Source: Bolinopsis microptera (lineage: Eukaryota; Ctenophora; Tentaculata; Lobata; Bolinopsidae). From it: a stretch of DNA of 60,000 nucleotides. The notes beneath the pieces were generated by a model that saw nothing but the letters and a program-made list of their open reading frames with translations, searched no databases and was not told the origin of the DNA. Below, one piece after another: positions 20,601-31,261 of the stretch; position 1 is the first letter of the stretch, and every line of letters starts with the position of its first letter. The DNA is taken from positions 7,421,096 through 7,481,095 of the forward strand of contig NC_087080.1 of NCBI RefSeq assembly GCF_026151205.1. The letters run 5' to 3'. A program made the position numbers and the translations under genes.

Positions 20601-23389
20601 AAATGATTTCGCTGTCATCATCCTAACTTCCCTAGATGTTAGTTTACTGAGCAAAGCAGTAAAATTGGGAATATCATTTGCACCTTTGAGTCTGGAAACA
20701 AACCATGCAAAGAAATCGTCGTTCACTTCAGTCAACATTGAGTACTTGTGTATGTGATCAGTTATTGGCGAGAACTCCTCGTTTATTTCTCCTGAATTTT
20801 TGGCAAGCTGCGACGTCATTAGCTGCTGGCAAGGTAATGTGTGCTGCAAACTCCGCTTTCTGTCCACAGCGTATTTGGTCGTGTCACGCTTACTCATAGT
20901 CCTTGGTTCCATATCTTCATCTTTTCCATTTGCATTCTGCCATATGACAAGAACGGTGTCGTTGCTGACATCTCCTCCTCTATCAGTTCTTTCTCTGTGG
21001 TTGAAATTATCCACAGCTCCTTGGATTGGAATTCCACGTTTTATGGAATTATTGACTGGGCATCGATCCTTCCCCGCAGTATCGATATCTGTCTGAGCCA
21101 TTTCAATATCGTCTCTCTTCATTGAATCGTAGCCTGTTCCAAAGCCGAACCTGTTGATGATATCAATAAGTTCTCTTGACTTAGTCAGACAGTGAACAGC
21201 TTGTGTTATGCCACAATGCATCGGTGTCTTAAGACCAGAGATCCAACAAGAAAAGAACTGAAATGATGCATCAAATTTCAGAAACCACGAATCTCCCTGC
21301 GTCACTTTTCTGCCAGAGAAAAGTTTTGAGATAAACTTAAACCATTGAGGCGGTCTTGCATCTTTGAATCGCTCTAAAGATATAGCTAGATCACTAGGCA
21401 AGCACAGACTGTCCTCCAATTCAAACTTGTATGAACTGATCTCAGCTGACAAGATTTTTGCACATTCCGTAATTGCATCACGATCTCTAAGGTTATGTTC
21501 AATAATTCCAGATACTGGAACTGATGACTTGAACACTATCTGAGACACAGATCTGTCTTTAGGATAGGAAAATGATATATCATCTCCAAAGTATTTAATT
21601 AGATTGAATTTTGTAGCTCGATTATTGAAATTAAGATCTAGAACATTGTTTATACTGTCTGTGATATCAGTCAGCTTGTAAGCTTGAGTTTGGAAATCAA
21701 GCTTTTCGAATACCTCCTTCAATCCGTCGTCGTGAATATTCTCTTCACTTTCTCTAAGAAAATTGTTCATAAGTTTTTCAACCTGTCTCTCATAAGAAAG
21801 CAGGTATGAGCACATGCATGCACTGTGATAGTAAATGTCAGCTGCAAGGATGTCACCTATGGATTGGCAATAAATATATTGCCTGTAGAGATGATCTTCG
21901 TTAAAGGCCATTGCACTCAAAAATTTTGAAGCCCGTGTGGTTCCCATTTTCATCTCAGAAACTCTGTATAGATGTGAGGTTTGATTTGGCCATGATCCTG
22001 CTTGATGCTTTTGGCAGATGGAACATTTTGTTGCTTTTGATCTTTTACTCAGTTGGTCAGGTATCTCTCCGCTTGCTGATCTAGATCTGGTGCTTTCACG
22101 TTTTCTCTTTGTAGTTTCACAGGAACTTCCTTCTTCTTCTGGAGATTGATCTTTCGGTGTTGATTTTGGTTTAAATCGTTTGGTTGTTCTCATATAATTC
22201 TTAAAACACTGCTTTGGACTTTTCATTTTATTGGACTTAGACTGGTTGTGGAAGCGAAAAGTGTCAGGACATTTAGCAATGTTGTTTAGAACTTTACTAT
22301 CTCCCATTTTTATGGCAGCTTCGTATACTAGCTTTCGTTTATCGTCATCTCCTGTAGAATTAAGTATCGTCACGTTTTAAAACAGTAGTTAAGCTCAATA
22401 CTACTTTTAAGTTACTCTGTTAGTAACAAACATAGATCAATTAAACGTGATTCGATTCGTATTTAACTAAAATGTAACTATCTTTACTATAATTTTACTG
22501 TAAGAATTTAGTAAATTTATTTTACCTCGTAAATCACGCTCTGGATATTTTTCTTCTTTTTCACATAAAACACATACTCGGTTTGCATTCGTGCCTTCTG
22601 CAAGTTTTGCTCTTTCTTTTAAGAGGCTTATTCCTTTGAATTTGGATTCAGGACCCGTTTCACTAATCTAAAAAATAATGACATTGAAGGACACATTTTT
22701 CGTTACAAAATCCGAATAGCACGAATGAGTAAATTATAGGAGTCTAAAAGCTACGTCATAGTGATTTAATTAATTTCAGAATAGAATTTTTGAAATGGTT
22801 AGCCTACTCAACTGATTAGGTAATTAATGAAGACTGTTTTAACCTACATTTATTCCTGATGGTCCTGGAATTTCATCGTCAACAGGAGGTGGAGAAGACA
22901 CTCTGGGAACAGCATCTTCTGATATACTAATCTCTAGGTCCTAAATTTATTAGACCCATCATCACGAAGTAATTAAATACAAAAATATCATATTCACGAA
23001 AGAGATATTCATAGTAAGTGCAATACAGAACTTAATATTTAAGGAAATTCGAAATAACTGAGTCGACCATCAAACTTACACCATCTAAAGCATTGATTGA
23101 CACACGATGATATGTCACCCTCCTAGCACTCTGCCTTCTCAAAAGCCACTGTTTGCGTGGCCACAATATCAACACAAAACAACCTGAAAGTCGATGCTCT
23201 TAGCTCTTCGATATTGCTTTATTATACAAACTGCGTAGATAGCAATAACTTATCAATAAATACACTGATGATTATAGGAACTAACTTCAAGCAACAATAT
23301 AATCGCTAAAGTAACGTCTGAAACTTACCAAGTATCACACAAAGACCCCAAAGAGTAACAACTGGAATGACAACAAACCAAGGATTCAT
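17697..23389 (-). CDS. transposon-encoded XPG/FEN1-like protein, five exons, about 1684 aa
   Basis: Exons on the minus strand: 23329-23389, 23080-23183, 22848-22940, 22526-22667 and 17697-22351. All introns are GT-AG and the phases agree. The open frame alone extends to a GTG at 22373, but AATTCTACAG at 22352-22361 is the acceptor, so the true start is the ATG at 23387-23389. Exon 1-2 encodes a hydrophobic segment (FVVIPVVTLWGLCVILGCFV) followed by basic residues. A Cys pair (CVLC, residues 118-121) and a second zinc-like module (CSIC near 240, ADIYYHSACMCSY near 310) follow. The middle has FHWSKIIMGAIGKWLIPSGI and a DWELFL-like/GGIIGSTRQKE region shared with many cnidarian repeat proteins. 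A PIN/FEN1-like nuclease starts with VVIDFMAI near 1264, then YKDMSIKGAARVTR, SHEEADDRIM (about 1413), SPDTDIF (about 1441) and HALTGCDTVSKVG (about 1509). These match the acidic residues of XPG/FEN1 nucleases (EAD, DxD, GCD). The tail, about 1645-1680, is a CXC-like Cys cluster (CKCKSC, CPC, YCKCGEMC). No DDE triad was assigned by eye. Confidence 0.85.
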
Positions 23390-23780
23390 ATTCACGACAA
23401 GGTTTCACTGCTGAACCAAGAAGTAGGCGAAATTGGTACACGTTTCAAAACAACTGTAAAAGGACTGTTAACAACTGTTGACAGTGTTGAAGTATGTCTA
23501 GTACTGTTGAGAAGTGGGGAATGTTAAGGATTGCAGAGGCGTAGTATCCAGTTACGTAGGTTTATCTCAAAAGTCGTGAAAGATAACTCGAAAATTAGAG
23601 TTACAATCAAGAATTTATGTTTGACGGTGAAATATTATACACCCTATACAGCAAAAATAGAGGATTTTAAACCTGTACTGCCCCTGAAGATTGTAAGCGT
23701 TTATTTATGTTTAATTGCTCTCCTGTCAGCACAATTGTTATTTTTCACAATATTATATTATACTCAATTTCGTGAATTTT

Positions 23781-24110
23781 CATCGCGCCTCAGTGAAAAT
23801 TTAGTTTTTTTCATTTTTCTCAAAAAGTAAGTCCCTGAGAGCTTTAATACCTTCATAGTGCTAATATAAACATGTGTATTGCGGTCATTTTAAGCCCAAT
23901 TTCAAGTCTCTAAGCACTTCAGAAGCTGAGATAGGAATTTCCCAAATAAGCGCCTAATATGAAATATGGGCGTGGCTCCACAGGGTTGGGACTAGCGAGA
24001 CAATATTTGCCCCTCGGTGATTTGAGTTATCAATGGCCTATTTAACCCGATTCAGCAGCAAAAAACTCTGTACATCGAAGTGCACACTCAATTCCTCCCT
24101 GCTACTAGAG
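23781..24110 (-). repeat. right terminal inverted repeat of the XPG-type transposon
   Basis: Inverted copy of 17150-17479. It lies about 390 bp upstream of the start codon and may therefore carry the promoter. No motif was recognised. Confidence 0.92.
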
Positions 24111-24112
24111 TA

Positions 24113-25370
24113 CCTGTAATTATGAGTATAGGAAGGGTCTGTTATGCTGCGCGCGACGCTCAGCATGTGTTAGTTAATTGCATTATCCAACGCGAATTTC
24201 AATTGTCAAACGATGCCGTTCAAATCAAATTAGCCCAAAATTTGTGCGCGGCGTACTAAATATTCGATTACACGCAATCCTGCACGCGCGCAATAACAAA
24301 TTACGATGAAAATATTGCAACTTTTTAACAACAAAATAATCCAATATCTAATTTTTATTAATCGTTAAAATTAACTTTTCGTTGCAAATATTAACGGTTT
24401 AAGCAGGGAAAATTAATCGTGCGTGGTGTAACCGCGGCGAAATTCTTGTTTCATGTAGGCCTCCTTAATCAGTAGTCAATGATTAGACAGGGTTATTGAA
24501 ATTAAAATGAAATGATCGCGTCTGGACTTGAGACCTTTATGTTGTATTTTAGTTAAAAGTCCCAGTTGCTCAGATTGGGAAATAAATATAAAGGCCATCG
24601 TTGATATTATAGAATATGGGTCGAAACATTAACTTTACTGTTTTTTCAATGTGACATAATACGATGTTGGTATGTAACCATACATTTCAGAGTTCCAAAG
24701 ACAAGAGCGTCTGTATAAAGATTAAGTAACCAGCTAATGAACGAGAAACTAAGAAAGAAGACGAAAGAAGGACAATTCCGATAGACGAAATTTAAAATAA
24801 TATTAACGGATTAAATAAGAATCGATTAATATATAATAATGGATTATACATTGAACTTTCTAACATAGATTGGTGCACATCTAGATAAATATGGCATACT
24901 ATACAATTTATAAGCATCTCGCGTTTCGTGCTCCTCAAAATTATACGTCCTACTCCTACTTGCCGGCGCTACTAATTCACTCGCCAGTGTTTCAATGAAA
25001 ATAGCGCTATTCGTATTATATTACGTTTTGGTGTTGTAAGCTTTTATTAAAAAATGATTGAAGAATAATTGGTGAAACAACGATTAATTTTATTAATGAT
25101 TAATATCTTTGTTTTATTTTTAAAAATATTGAAAAGTTAATGGTATGACTATGTGGTAAATGGTAAAACAATTATAATTATATAAAAATATAGATGATAT
25201 TGAATTTGATAAAATGAAATTTCACCTACAAGTACAAACTTCCCATTATACATGATGAAACATGAATTAACTAAACAGTATAACCTGTAGTTTAAAACGG
25301 AGAATTATACGGTTCCTGAGGGTGTGAAAGTAATAATCTTAGTATCTTGTCAATTGTTAAGGACTAGCCC
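24113..25370. other. non-coding stretch
   Basis: AT-rich, with isolated CG-rich words (GCGCGCGACGC at 24149, GCACGCGCGC at 24283). No exon of the sushi/EGF gene was recognised here. Confidence 0.5.
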
Positions 25371-27295
25371 TACCCGGCGCGCTACTTCTGACTTCGAGCG
25401 TGCTAAATTACTCTACAGTCGATCTTCGAGTTCGAGATTGTTCTAAAACGGCCCCCGACATTTAAAACCACCTTCAATCGATGTATTTTCGGACGCTAAT
25501 TCCATTAAAATGCTCCTTGTATCACGTCGTGACCCCCACGGTCGTTTGACTAGGTCGTCCTGACGATACAGGGGAGCCGCGCACTCGTGCGCGGCGGGTC
25601 ATACTTGTATCACGTTGCGACCCCCACGGTCGTTTTCACTCTGTTCTGACGATACAGGGGGAGCCGCGCACTTCGTGCGCGGCGGGTCATACAACGTATG
25701 ACAAGGTCATACAGCTTATGTGGTATGACAAAATGCTTCCCTGACGAGATATTGGCGAAAAACTGTCTCGATCACGTAATATGACCGTATAATTTAAGGA
25801 AGTTAATTTAATTTTTCGTTAGGGTTAAAATAATTCAGCAGATGCTTTGGTTAAGGATTGGGATCAGATTAAAGGGTTCGGGTTTCGAATAGTCGTTCAA
25901 AGACCATTAGAGAACGGGTTGGAATTAAGTTTTACCTGGAGACCTCAGGCTATCATGTTCATAAACATATAAACCGAATAGAGATTAGTATAGGCGGAAT
26001 GACAGGCTGAGCGCGGCCCAGTAAGAAAAGTTACGTGACAGTCGAGTGTAGAGTCAAAAGCTTATAATCATCAACCTTCTGACTTCGTAGCATTTGTTAC
26101 CTGGGGACTTCAGGCTATTATGTTCATAATAATAAAGATTCGGCGCGGCGGAAAGACACGCTGAGCGCGGCCCAGTAAAGCATTTGTTGTTATAGGTTTA
26201 TAACTTACCAGGACGTGCGTCGAGTTGTACTCGAAACAAACATTTACGAGTATCACTCGTTAAAGCATTTGCACATTTCTTAACGGGTGATACTCGTAAA
26301 ATATTTGTTCCACATATTGTGTATTGGACCGTTGACGAGTCCAACTCGGCGCGCATCCTGGTAGGTTGTAAACCTACAGTACATTTCGAGAAAAAAGCGC
26401 GAGCGGCGCACGCTACTTCGAAGAAATTTAGACGATCAGTATCAATTATTGACGGATGTTACTTGTTACTCGTATAAATTTCTTCGAAGTAGCGCGCGCC
26501 GCTTTCTTCTCGAAATCTGGCCCGATGGCAAGTGCTACGAAGTAGCGCGCCGGGCCAGATCATTAACAATGTTCAATATCAATTAACATTCGTTTTACCT
26601 TAACGGATGATACTCGTAAAATATTTCTTCCGTATACCGTCGACGAGTCCAACTTGGCGCGCGTCCTGGTAAGTTATAAACCTACAAGTTTTACCTGAAG
26701 ACCTCAGGCCGGCTATCATGTTCGTTCATGAATAAAGATTCCGCGGCGGAATGACAGGCTGAGTGCCGCTTGTCATACGTTGTATGACCCGCCGCGCACG
26801 AGTGCGCGGCTCCCGTGTATCGTCAGGACGATAAATGATAAAGTGGGGGTCGCAACGTGATACAAAGTGCCGCCCAGTAAAATCGGCCGCGTCAAAAGAG
26901 GTATGGGCATAAAAGTATTTTGGTTACGTGACTGCAAGCTAGTAAAACACGACTCGAATTCGATTGTTTAGGGTTAGGGTTAGGGATATATAAACTTATA
27001 TATGCATTCTTGCGTAGCATCATCGATCGTTGCTTGTTGCTTCGCAACAAGCAACGCGCCTTCGAAGAAATTCAAGAAAACAACACATTTTTTTGCCAGG
27101 TTTTTATTAAAACTATGCTAGGCTGGAAATATCTTGGCCTCCAAATCATCGTTTTGTTTCAATATTGTTTTATTATCGGCGCTACTAATTTTAACGGGTG
27201 GTATTCGTAAAATCAAAAATATTTGTTTCAAATATTACAAGACTGTCGACGAGTCCAACTCGGCCTGCGTCTTGGTAGGTTATAAACCTGCAATT
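25370..27295. repeat. cluster of palindromic, mutually inverted GC-rich repeats
   Basis: At least three families interleave. (a) GTATCACG..GACCCCCACGGTCG..GCCGCGCAC..GTGCGCGGCGGGTC occurs twice in tandem at about 25518-25692 and inverted at about 26764-26872. (b) ACCTGGAGACCTCAGGCTAT..ATGACAGGCTGAGCGCGGCCC occurs at about 25936-26022, 26099-26178 and 26693-26770. (c) GATACTCGTAAAATATTT..GACGAGTCCAACTCGGCGCG..GGTTATAAACCTRC occurs at 26284-26376, 26605-26690 and 27200-27292, and inverted at about 26192-26262. GC-rich hairpins such as CCGCGCACTTCGTGCGCGG recur. There is no coding capacity. This looks like nested miniature inverted-repeat elements. Confidence 0.75.
26383..26518. repeat. hairpin: inverted arms of about 45 bp
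   Basis: The arm at 26383-26432 (ATTTCGAGAAAAAAGCGCGA to CTACTTCGAAGAAATTTA) is inverted at about 26474-26518 (TAAATTTCTTCGAAGTAGCG to TTCTCGAAAT), with a spacer of about 42 bases. Confidence 0.8.
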
Positions 27296-27299
27296 CTAA

Positions 27300-28500
27300 T
27301 TCACTTGCCATGAATTCTTCACATAGCCATGTGTTTACGCGTACTGCGTGACCCTCAAAATTGTTAAGCTCCTGAAATTTAATACCCATCGATCCGAGAT
27401 TTCCCAACCATCCTTAACTCACCCGTCACCCCTAGGACTAATATTTTCTTTGTGATGGACCAACCAAGTAATTGGTGGAAAAAGTAAGTTCGAACCTGCG
27501 CCCTTGGGCAGTATCCAAATAGCCAAACACGTGTTCGCAAACAGTTGCATTGTACACGAATAGGTGTTCCCGAACAACTTATGACATGATGGTTACCAGA
27601 TCATATGACCGGCCAAATCAAGCAGGGTTCACATTATCGCAAGCACGGTTGGTTCACATCATTGCATACCAATTTCAGTCAGTGGCGTCAAGGCTTATTA
27701 AACGAAACAAAGTTTGTCATTGATATAGACAGTTTAGATTTAAACTTGGAGCCGCAAGGGTGATTTTCAAAATATTGAATTTTTGAAGGGTCATTTTTAT
27801 ATAGGTTCATTGTGACATTATGTATATACTGTTTGAAATAGTTTTATACTTATTAAACGATTAAACACCATTACGAGATCAGTTCTCCATCAACCAATCA
27901 ATAGTTTGATCCAGCAAATTACTACGCTGCAATTAATGGCAATGCTAGTCGTAAATAATTGCATCCAAGATACCATAAATACCATTCAGTTAAATAACAT
28001 TTCATGATTGGTATGCAGTCATATTGCATATAATGTACAACTGTTTGAGAACACCTGCTTGTGTACAACTGTTCAGGAAAAACTTTTCGCGAACACCTGT
28101 TTGTGTACAACTGTTCGGGAACAACTGTTTGCAAACACCTGTTCACAAACACCTGTTCACAAACAGTTGTTCTTGAACAAATGTCGGGCTATCTGGATAC
28201 TGATCGCCCTTCCGATTATAAGTTATCAAAGCCACCATGGTGGCATCACTGCACCAAGTCCATTGACTTATTATTTTTCAGCTGCTGGACTACTAAATTA
28301 TTCAAGCCAGGGATTCCATTATAGAAATGGGTGCTGTTGATATTTTCTATCATTTCATCACTATCAAGGGCTGGTGGTGTGCTTAATGGATCACAATGCG
28401 ATTTATTCAGAATCTTACTTCTGTACATTGTCCCCAAGGCAAACAATTTTACACAGATGTATCAATTGTGTGTAGTGTGTGTAGTGTGTGTAGCTTACGT
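27300..28500. other. non-coding stretch with short TGTTC/GAACA repeats
   Basis: No gene. At 28035-28185, TGTACAACTGTT, GAACACCTGTT and CACAAACACCTGTT alternate as degenerate, partly inverted short repeats. A GTGTAGT run lies near 28470-28490. GGTTCGAACCTGCGCCC-like sequence near 27489 resembles a tRNA B box, but no complete tRNA fold was recognised. Confidence 0.5.
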
Positions 28501-28604
28501 TGCAATTATCAAGCTCTCTTATCTTTTGTAACTTTGCGATAAGTTCAGTTTGCTGCTACCGCGTAGTAAGCCTTTGCGTGTGTATACTTGTACATTACTA
28601 TACA

Positions 28605-29525
28605 ATGTACACCACGGAGGATGATCTACATTTGACCCGATCTCAGAAGAAACTCAAGGATTTCAACTATGAAGAAAAGGAAGATGTAGAGGGCTGTGCT
28701 GATAGATGGTTCACTTCGATGGCAAGTCTACTGAAATTAGAAAACTTCGAAATTCGTGGAGATATGGACCAAGAAATTCTCATGTCTCCGTCTATCTATA
28801 AAAGGTATATGGCAGAATGGGTTATGCAAGCAGCAGACCTCGTACGACGGCAGAGTAGTCAGATGAGCGCTATGATGGAAATTGTTGAGTGCCTCAAGAC
28901 GGAAGCACTAGCAGACAAGGAAAAGATGGTCAGGTTGCAGGACCAGTTGCTAGTGCAGAAGGACGAACAACTACAGTTGTTTAAGACGTCAGTTGAAGAG
29001 ACAGTACAAACAACGGTGGAGACAGGGATTAAGAGCTACAGTGCCGCTGTACAAAAGAACAGCACAAATGGCGCGGTCTGCAACAGTAAAATTCTGAAGA
29101 ATGTTATGAAGAGTGTGGCTGCAGAGGAGGACAGGAGCAAGAATCTGATAGTGTTTGGACTGAAAGAAGAGGATGGAGAACAGCTTCCAGCTCTGGTAGC
29201 CGCAGTATTGGAGGAGATCGGGGAGAAACCTCATTTTGAAGCGACTAGAGTCGGCTGGAAGAGGCCAGGTATCACGGCTATCCGACCAGTCAAGATCACC
29301 GTCCCAAGCTCAACAGCAGTTCATCAGATTCTGATGAAAACAGGGAGACTGAGGATGGCTGATGCACACAAAGATGTATGGATCTGTCCTGATAGATCCA
29401 GTGAAGAGCGTGCAGCAAGGAAGAACGTGGTAACTGACCTGAAGAAGAAGAGGGCTGAACAGACTCATCTCGACCACTACATCCGTAACGGGAAGGTCTG
29501 TAGCCGTGTTAAGAAGGCACCATGA
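28605..29525 (+). CDS. non-LTR retrotransposon ORF1-type protein (306 aa)
   Basis: The frame is open from 28500, but the ATG at 28605 (MYTTEDDLHLTRSQKKLKDF) gives the expected acidic start. The N-terminal half is helical and charged, with a coiled-coil-like stretch (KEKMVRLQDQLLVQKDEQLQ). The C-terminal half contains RSKNLIVFGLKEEDGEQL, ATRVGWKRPG, RPVKITVPSS and CPDRSSEERAARKNVV, typical of the RRM-plus-C-terminal domain of LINE ORF1 proteins that bind the element RNA. No ORF2 follows. The next 450 bp are non-coding and then the copine-type exon starts. It is either a 5'-complete, ORF2-less insertion or a half-LINE. It does not belong to the CR1 element at 31-38 kb, which has a different ORF1. 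Confidence 0.75.
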   Translation: MYTTEDDLHLTRSQKKLKDFNYEEKEDVEGCADRWFTSMASLLKLENFEIRGDMDQEILMSPSIYKRYMAEWVMQAADLVRRQSSQMSAMMEIVECLKTEALADKEKMVRLQDQLLVQKDEQLQLFKTSVEETVQTTVETGIKSYSAAVQKNSTNGAVCNSKILKNVMKSVAAEEDRSKNLIVFGLKEEDGEQLPALVAAVLEEIGEKPHFEATRVGWKRPGITAIRPVKITVPSSTAVHQILMKTGRLRMADAHKDVWICPDRSSEERAARKNVVTDLKKKRAEQTHLDHYIRNGKVCSRVKKAP

Positions 29526-29976
29526 TGACGTAATTCATGTTTCTCGGACACCGATCAGTATAATATGTACTTGTAGGGGTATTTTAAGAGTTTACGGAAG
29601 TTATCTGTATTTGAGAGACAATTATATTATATAAATACATTATTATTTGATTGTTTCACACTTTTCACGTTTCATAATTTTATCACTAGGTGGAGGTGAT
29701 GTTATTGAGACTTTGGGCGGCCAAAAAACTTCTGTTCTGAAAGTTGTCCTTCTGTACTTGTTTCACTGACCCACGCTTTTTAGCATTTATACATTTCGGC
29801 CCATTTTATATGTTTGTTCGAATTGCTGTACATTTGTATACTTGCTATTTTGTAAAAGTTTCAAATCAAAAAATCAAAATCAATGAAAATATGATTTTCT
29901 AATAAGTACCCTCATTTTAAGGATATTTTCTCTTTTACATTTAATTGATAACCATGTTATCATTATATCAGGTATA

Positions 29977-30544
29977 ATGGCACAGCCTCCATATCCTCAA
30001 GGAGGATATGGTGATCCCAACATGGGATATCCACCCCAACAGCCAGGTTATCCTCCTCAAGCCGGCTTTGCACCACAACAACCTGGCTATCCGCCTCAAC
30101 AACCAGGCTATCCGCCCCAACAACCTGGATATCCATCCCAACAACCTGGCTATCCACCCCAACAACCTGGCTATCCACCTCAACAACCTGGATATCCGCC
30201 CCAGCAACCAGGATATCCGCCCCAGCAACCAGGTTATCCTCCTCAGGCCGGTTACCAACCCCAGCCACAGCCTGGATATCCCCCTCAACAACCTGGATAC
30301 CCTCCTCAGCAGGCAGGAGGATATCCTCCCCAACAACCGTATGGGGCTCCAGTTCCAGGACAACAACCTCACCCAGGACAGCCATATGGTGCCCCTCAGC
30401 CGGGCTATGGTTCTCCAGCCCCTCCTGTTGGGCAAGGCTATGCCGTTGCCCAACCTGCTCCTCAACCTGCTTGCAACTTCACCCCTAACGCAGCATACAG
30501 TGGACATGGTCCTTTAGGGGCAACTAACGTGAAAGATGTCAAAG
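29977..30544 (+). CDS. Pro/Gln/Gly/Tyr-repeat exon, probable N-terminus of a copine
   Basis: The exon encodes [10 protein letters not shown], about ten PPQQPGY repeats, a [15 protein letters not shown] region and then [21 protein letters not shown] splice acceptor (TTATATCAG) ends at 29971, just before the ATG, so the 5' UTR exon is elsewhere. A donor (AAAG|GTAAGC) ends the exon at 30544 in phase 1. Low-complexity YPPQ-type tails occur in annexins, penta-EF-hand proteins, scramblases and rhodopsins, and typically mediate self-association or partner binding. The phase joins exactly to the phase-1 acceptor of the copine C2 exon at 43457, giving VKA-KGANAGMV. The copine assignment rests on phase and strand, not on a transcript. 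Annexin is the main alternative. Confidence 0.6.
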
Positions 30545-30783
30545 GTAAGCATTCAAAACTGATAACACCATGTTTGCAGTTAGTTTAATGTTGTTTGTGG
30601 GTAAATCGTATTATAAAGTATAGATAACCCATAGAGTATAGATTGGAGAATAATTTGGTGGTGTGAAAACTATTATTATCCAATATAATACATTATATCC
30701 ACAAATACATAGCCACAGTAAACATGCTATTATCTTTCACATTCATCGATTGATGTTTTCTTACATTGATCTTATGGCTTTAC

Positions 30784-31080
30784 TAGTGTAACCCGTGCCT
30801 ACGGCCAGGACTTCACTATCGCAGTTGAATTGCAAAAGTATAAACAGTGCTAAAGTTAAAATTGTGCAAAAGTATAAACTTTTGGGTCGTGACACCAAAC
30901 CAAAACTGAAGACTTGACTTTCTGTATCGAAGTAGATATGCCATAATATGTGACAGGATTCCTTTATCATTTGTTGGTGTCTCATGTTGTTGGTGTCTCT
31001 CATGTTGTTGGTGTCTCCATGTCCAATATATAATGATAAAGCTGTCTCAGAGCATAATGATCCTAGTTTCATTTTTTTAA
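30784..31080 (-). repeat. dispersed repeat end (copy 2)
   Basis: ACTAGTGTAACCCGTGCCTA followed by CGGCCAGGACTTC matches the segment at 14050. The downstream part contains TTGTTGGTGTCTC repeats at 30972-31020. The boundaries are uncertain. Confidence 0.5.
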
Positions 31081-31261
31081 ACATTCACATTAAAAAAATA
31101 TTCTTTTCTCAATAGTCAATAGTTATACTTAATAGGCTCCGCTGCCAAATTACCTAATTATGTACAAAGCAGTAATTAAGGGAGCTGTAAATGAGGAGAG
31201 AGAGTGAGAGAGAGAGAGAGTGTGACAGAGGGACACAAAGTGAGTCACTTAAATATCACAT

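Larger units (their letters stand above)
17150..24110 (-). mobile_element. Academ/XPG-type DNA transposon, 6961 bp, apparently intact
   Basis: Inverted ends of about 330 bp (17150-17479 and 23781-24110) are nearly identical. Outermost bases are CTCTAGTAGCAGGGAGG inward from each side. TA lies on both sides (17148-17149 and 24111-24112). If the first base is not counted in the left end, the duplication reads TAC. The interior contains a single five-exon gene on the minus strand, which lies wholly between the ends. A large protein with zinc-binding Cys motifs and an XPG/FEN1-like nuclease domain recalls AcademX-type transposons from prior knowledge. That superfamily is usually credited with 3-4 bp duplications, so the assignment is inference. 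High arm identity and an uninterrupted frame suggest recent activity. Confidence 0.85.

Noticed and set aside
22352-22373. Start of the 1558-codon ORF at a GTG (MTILNSTG)
   Set aside because: The sequence AATTCTACAG there is a splice acceptor and four in-phase upstream exons supply a proper ATG.
25518-25692. CRISPR-like direct repeats
   Set aside because: Only two direct copies, with long palindromes and no regular spacers, in a eukaryotic context.
26965-26986. Telomere-like GGGTTAGGGTTAGGG
   Set aside because: Only about two to three units; too short for an interstitial telomere array.
27480-27510. tRNA gene suggested by GTTCGAACCTGCGCC
   Set aside because: No A box at the right distance with a foldable acceptor stem on either strand.
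29963-30517. Minus-strand and alternative-frame ORFs over the PPQQPGY exon
   Set aside because: Shadows of a repetitive GC-richer exon; only the plus frame from 29977 has splice sites and a known repeat type.
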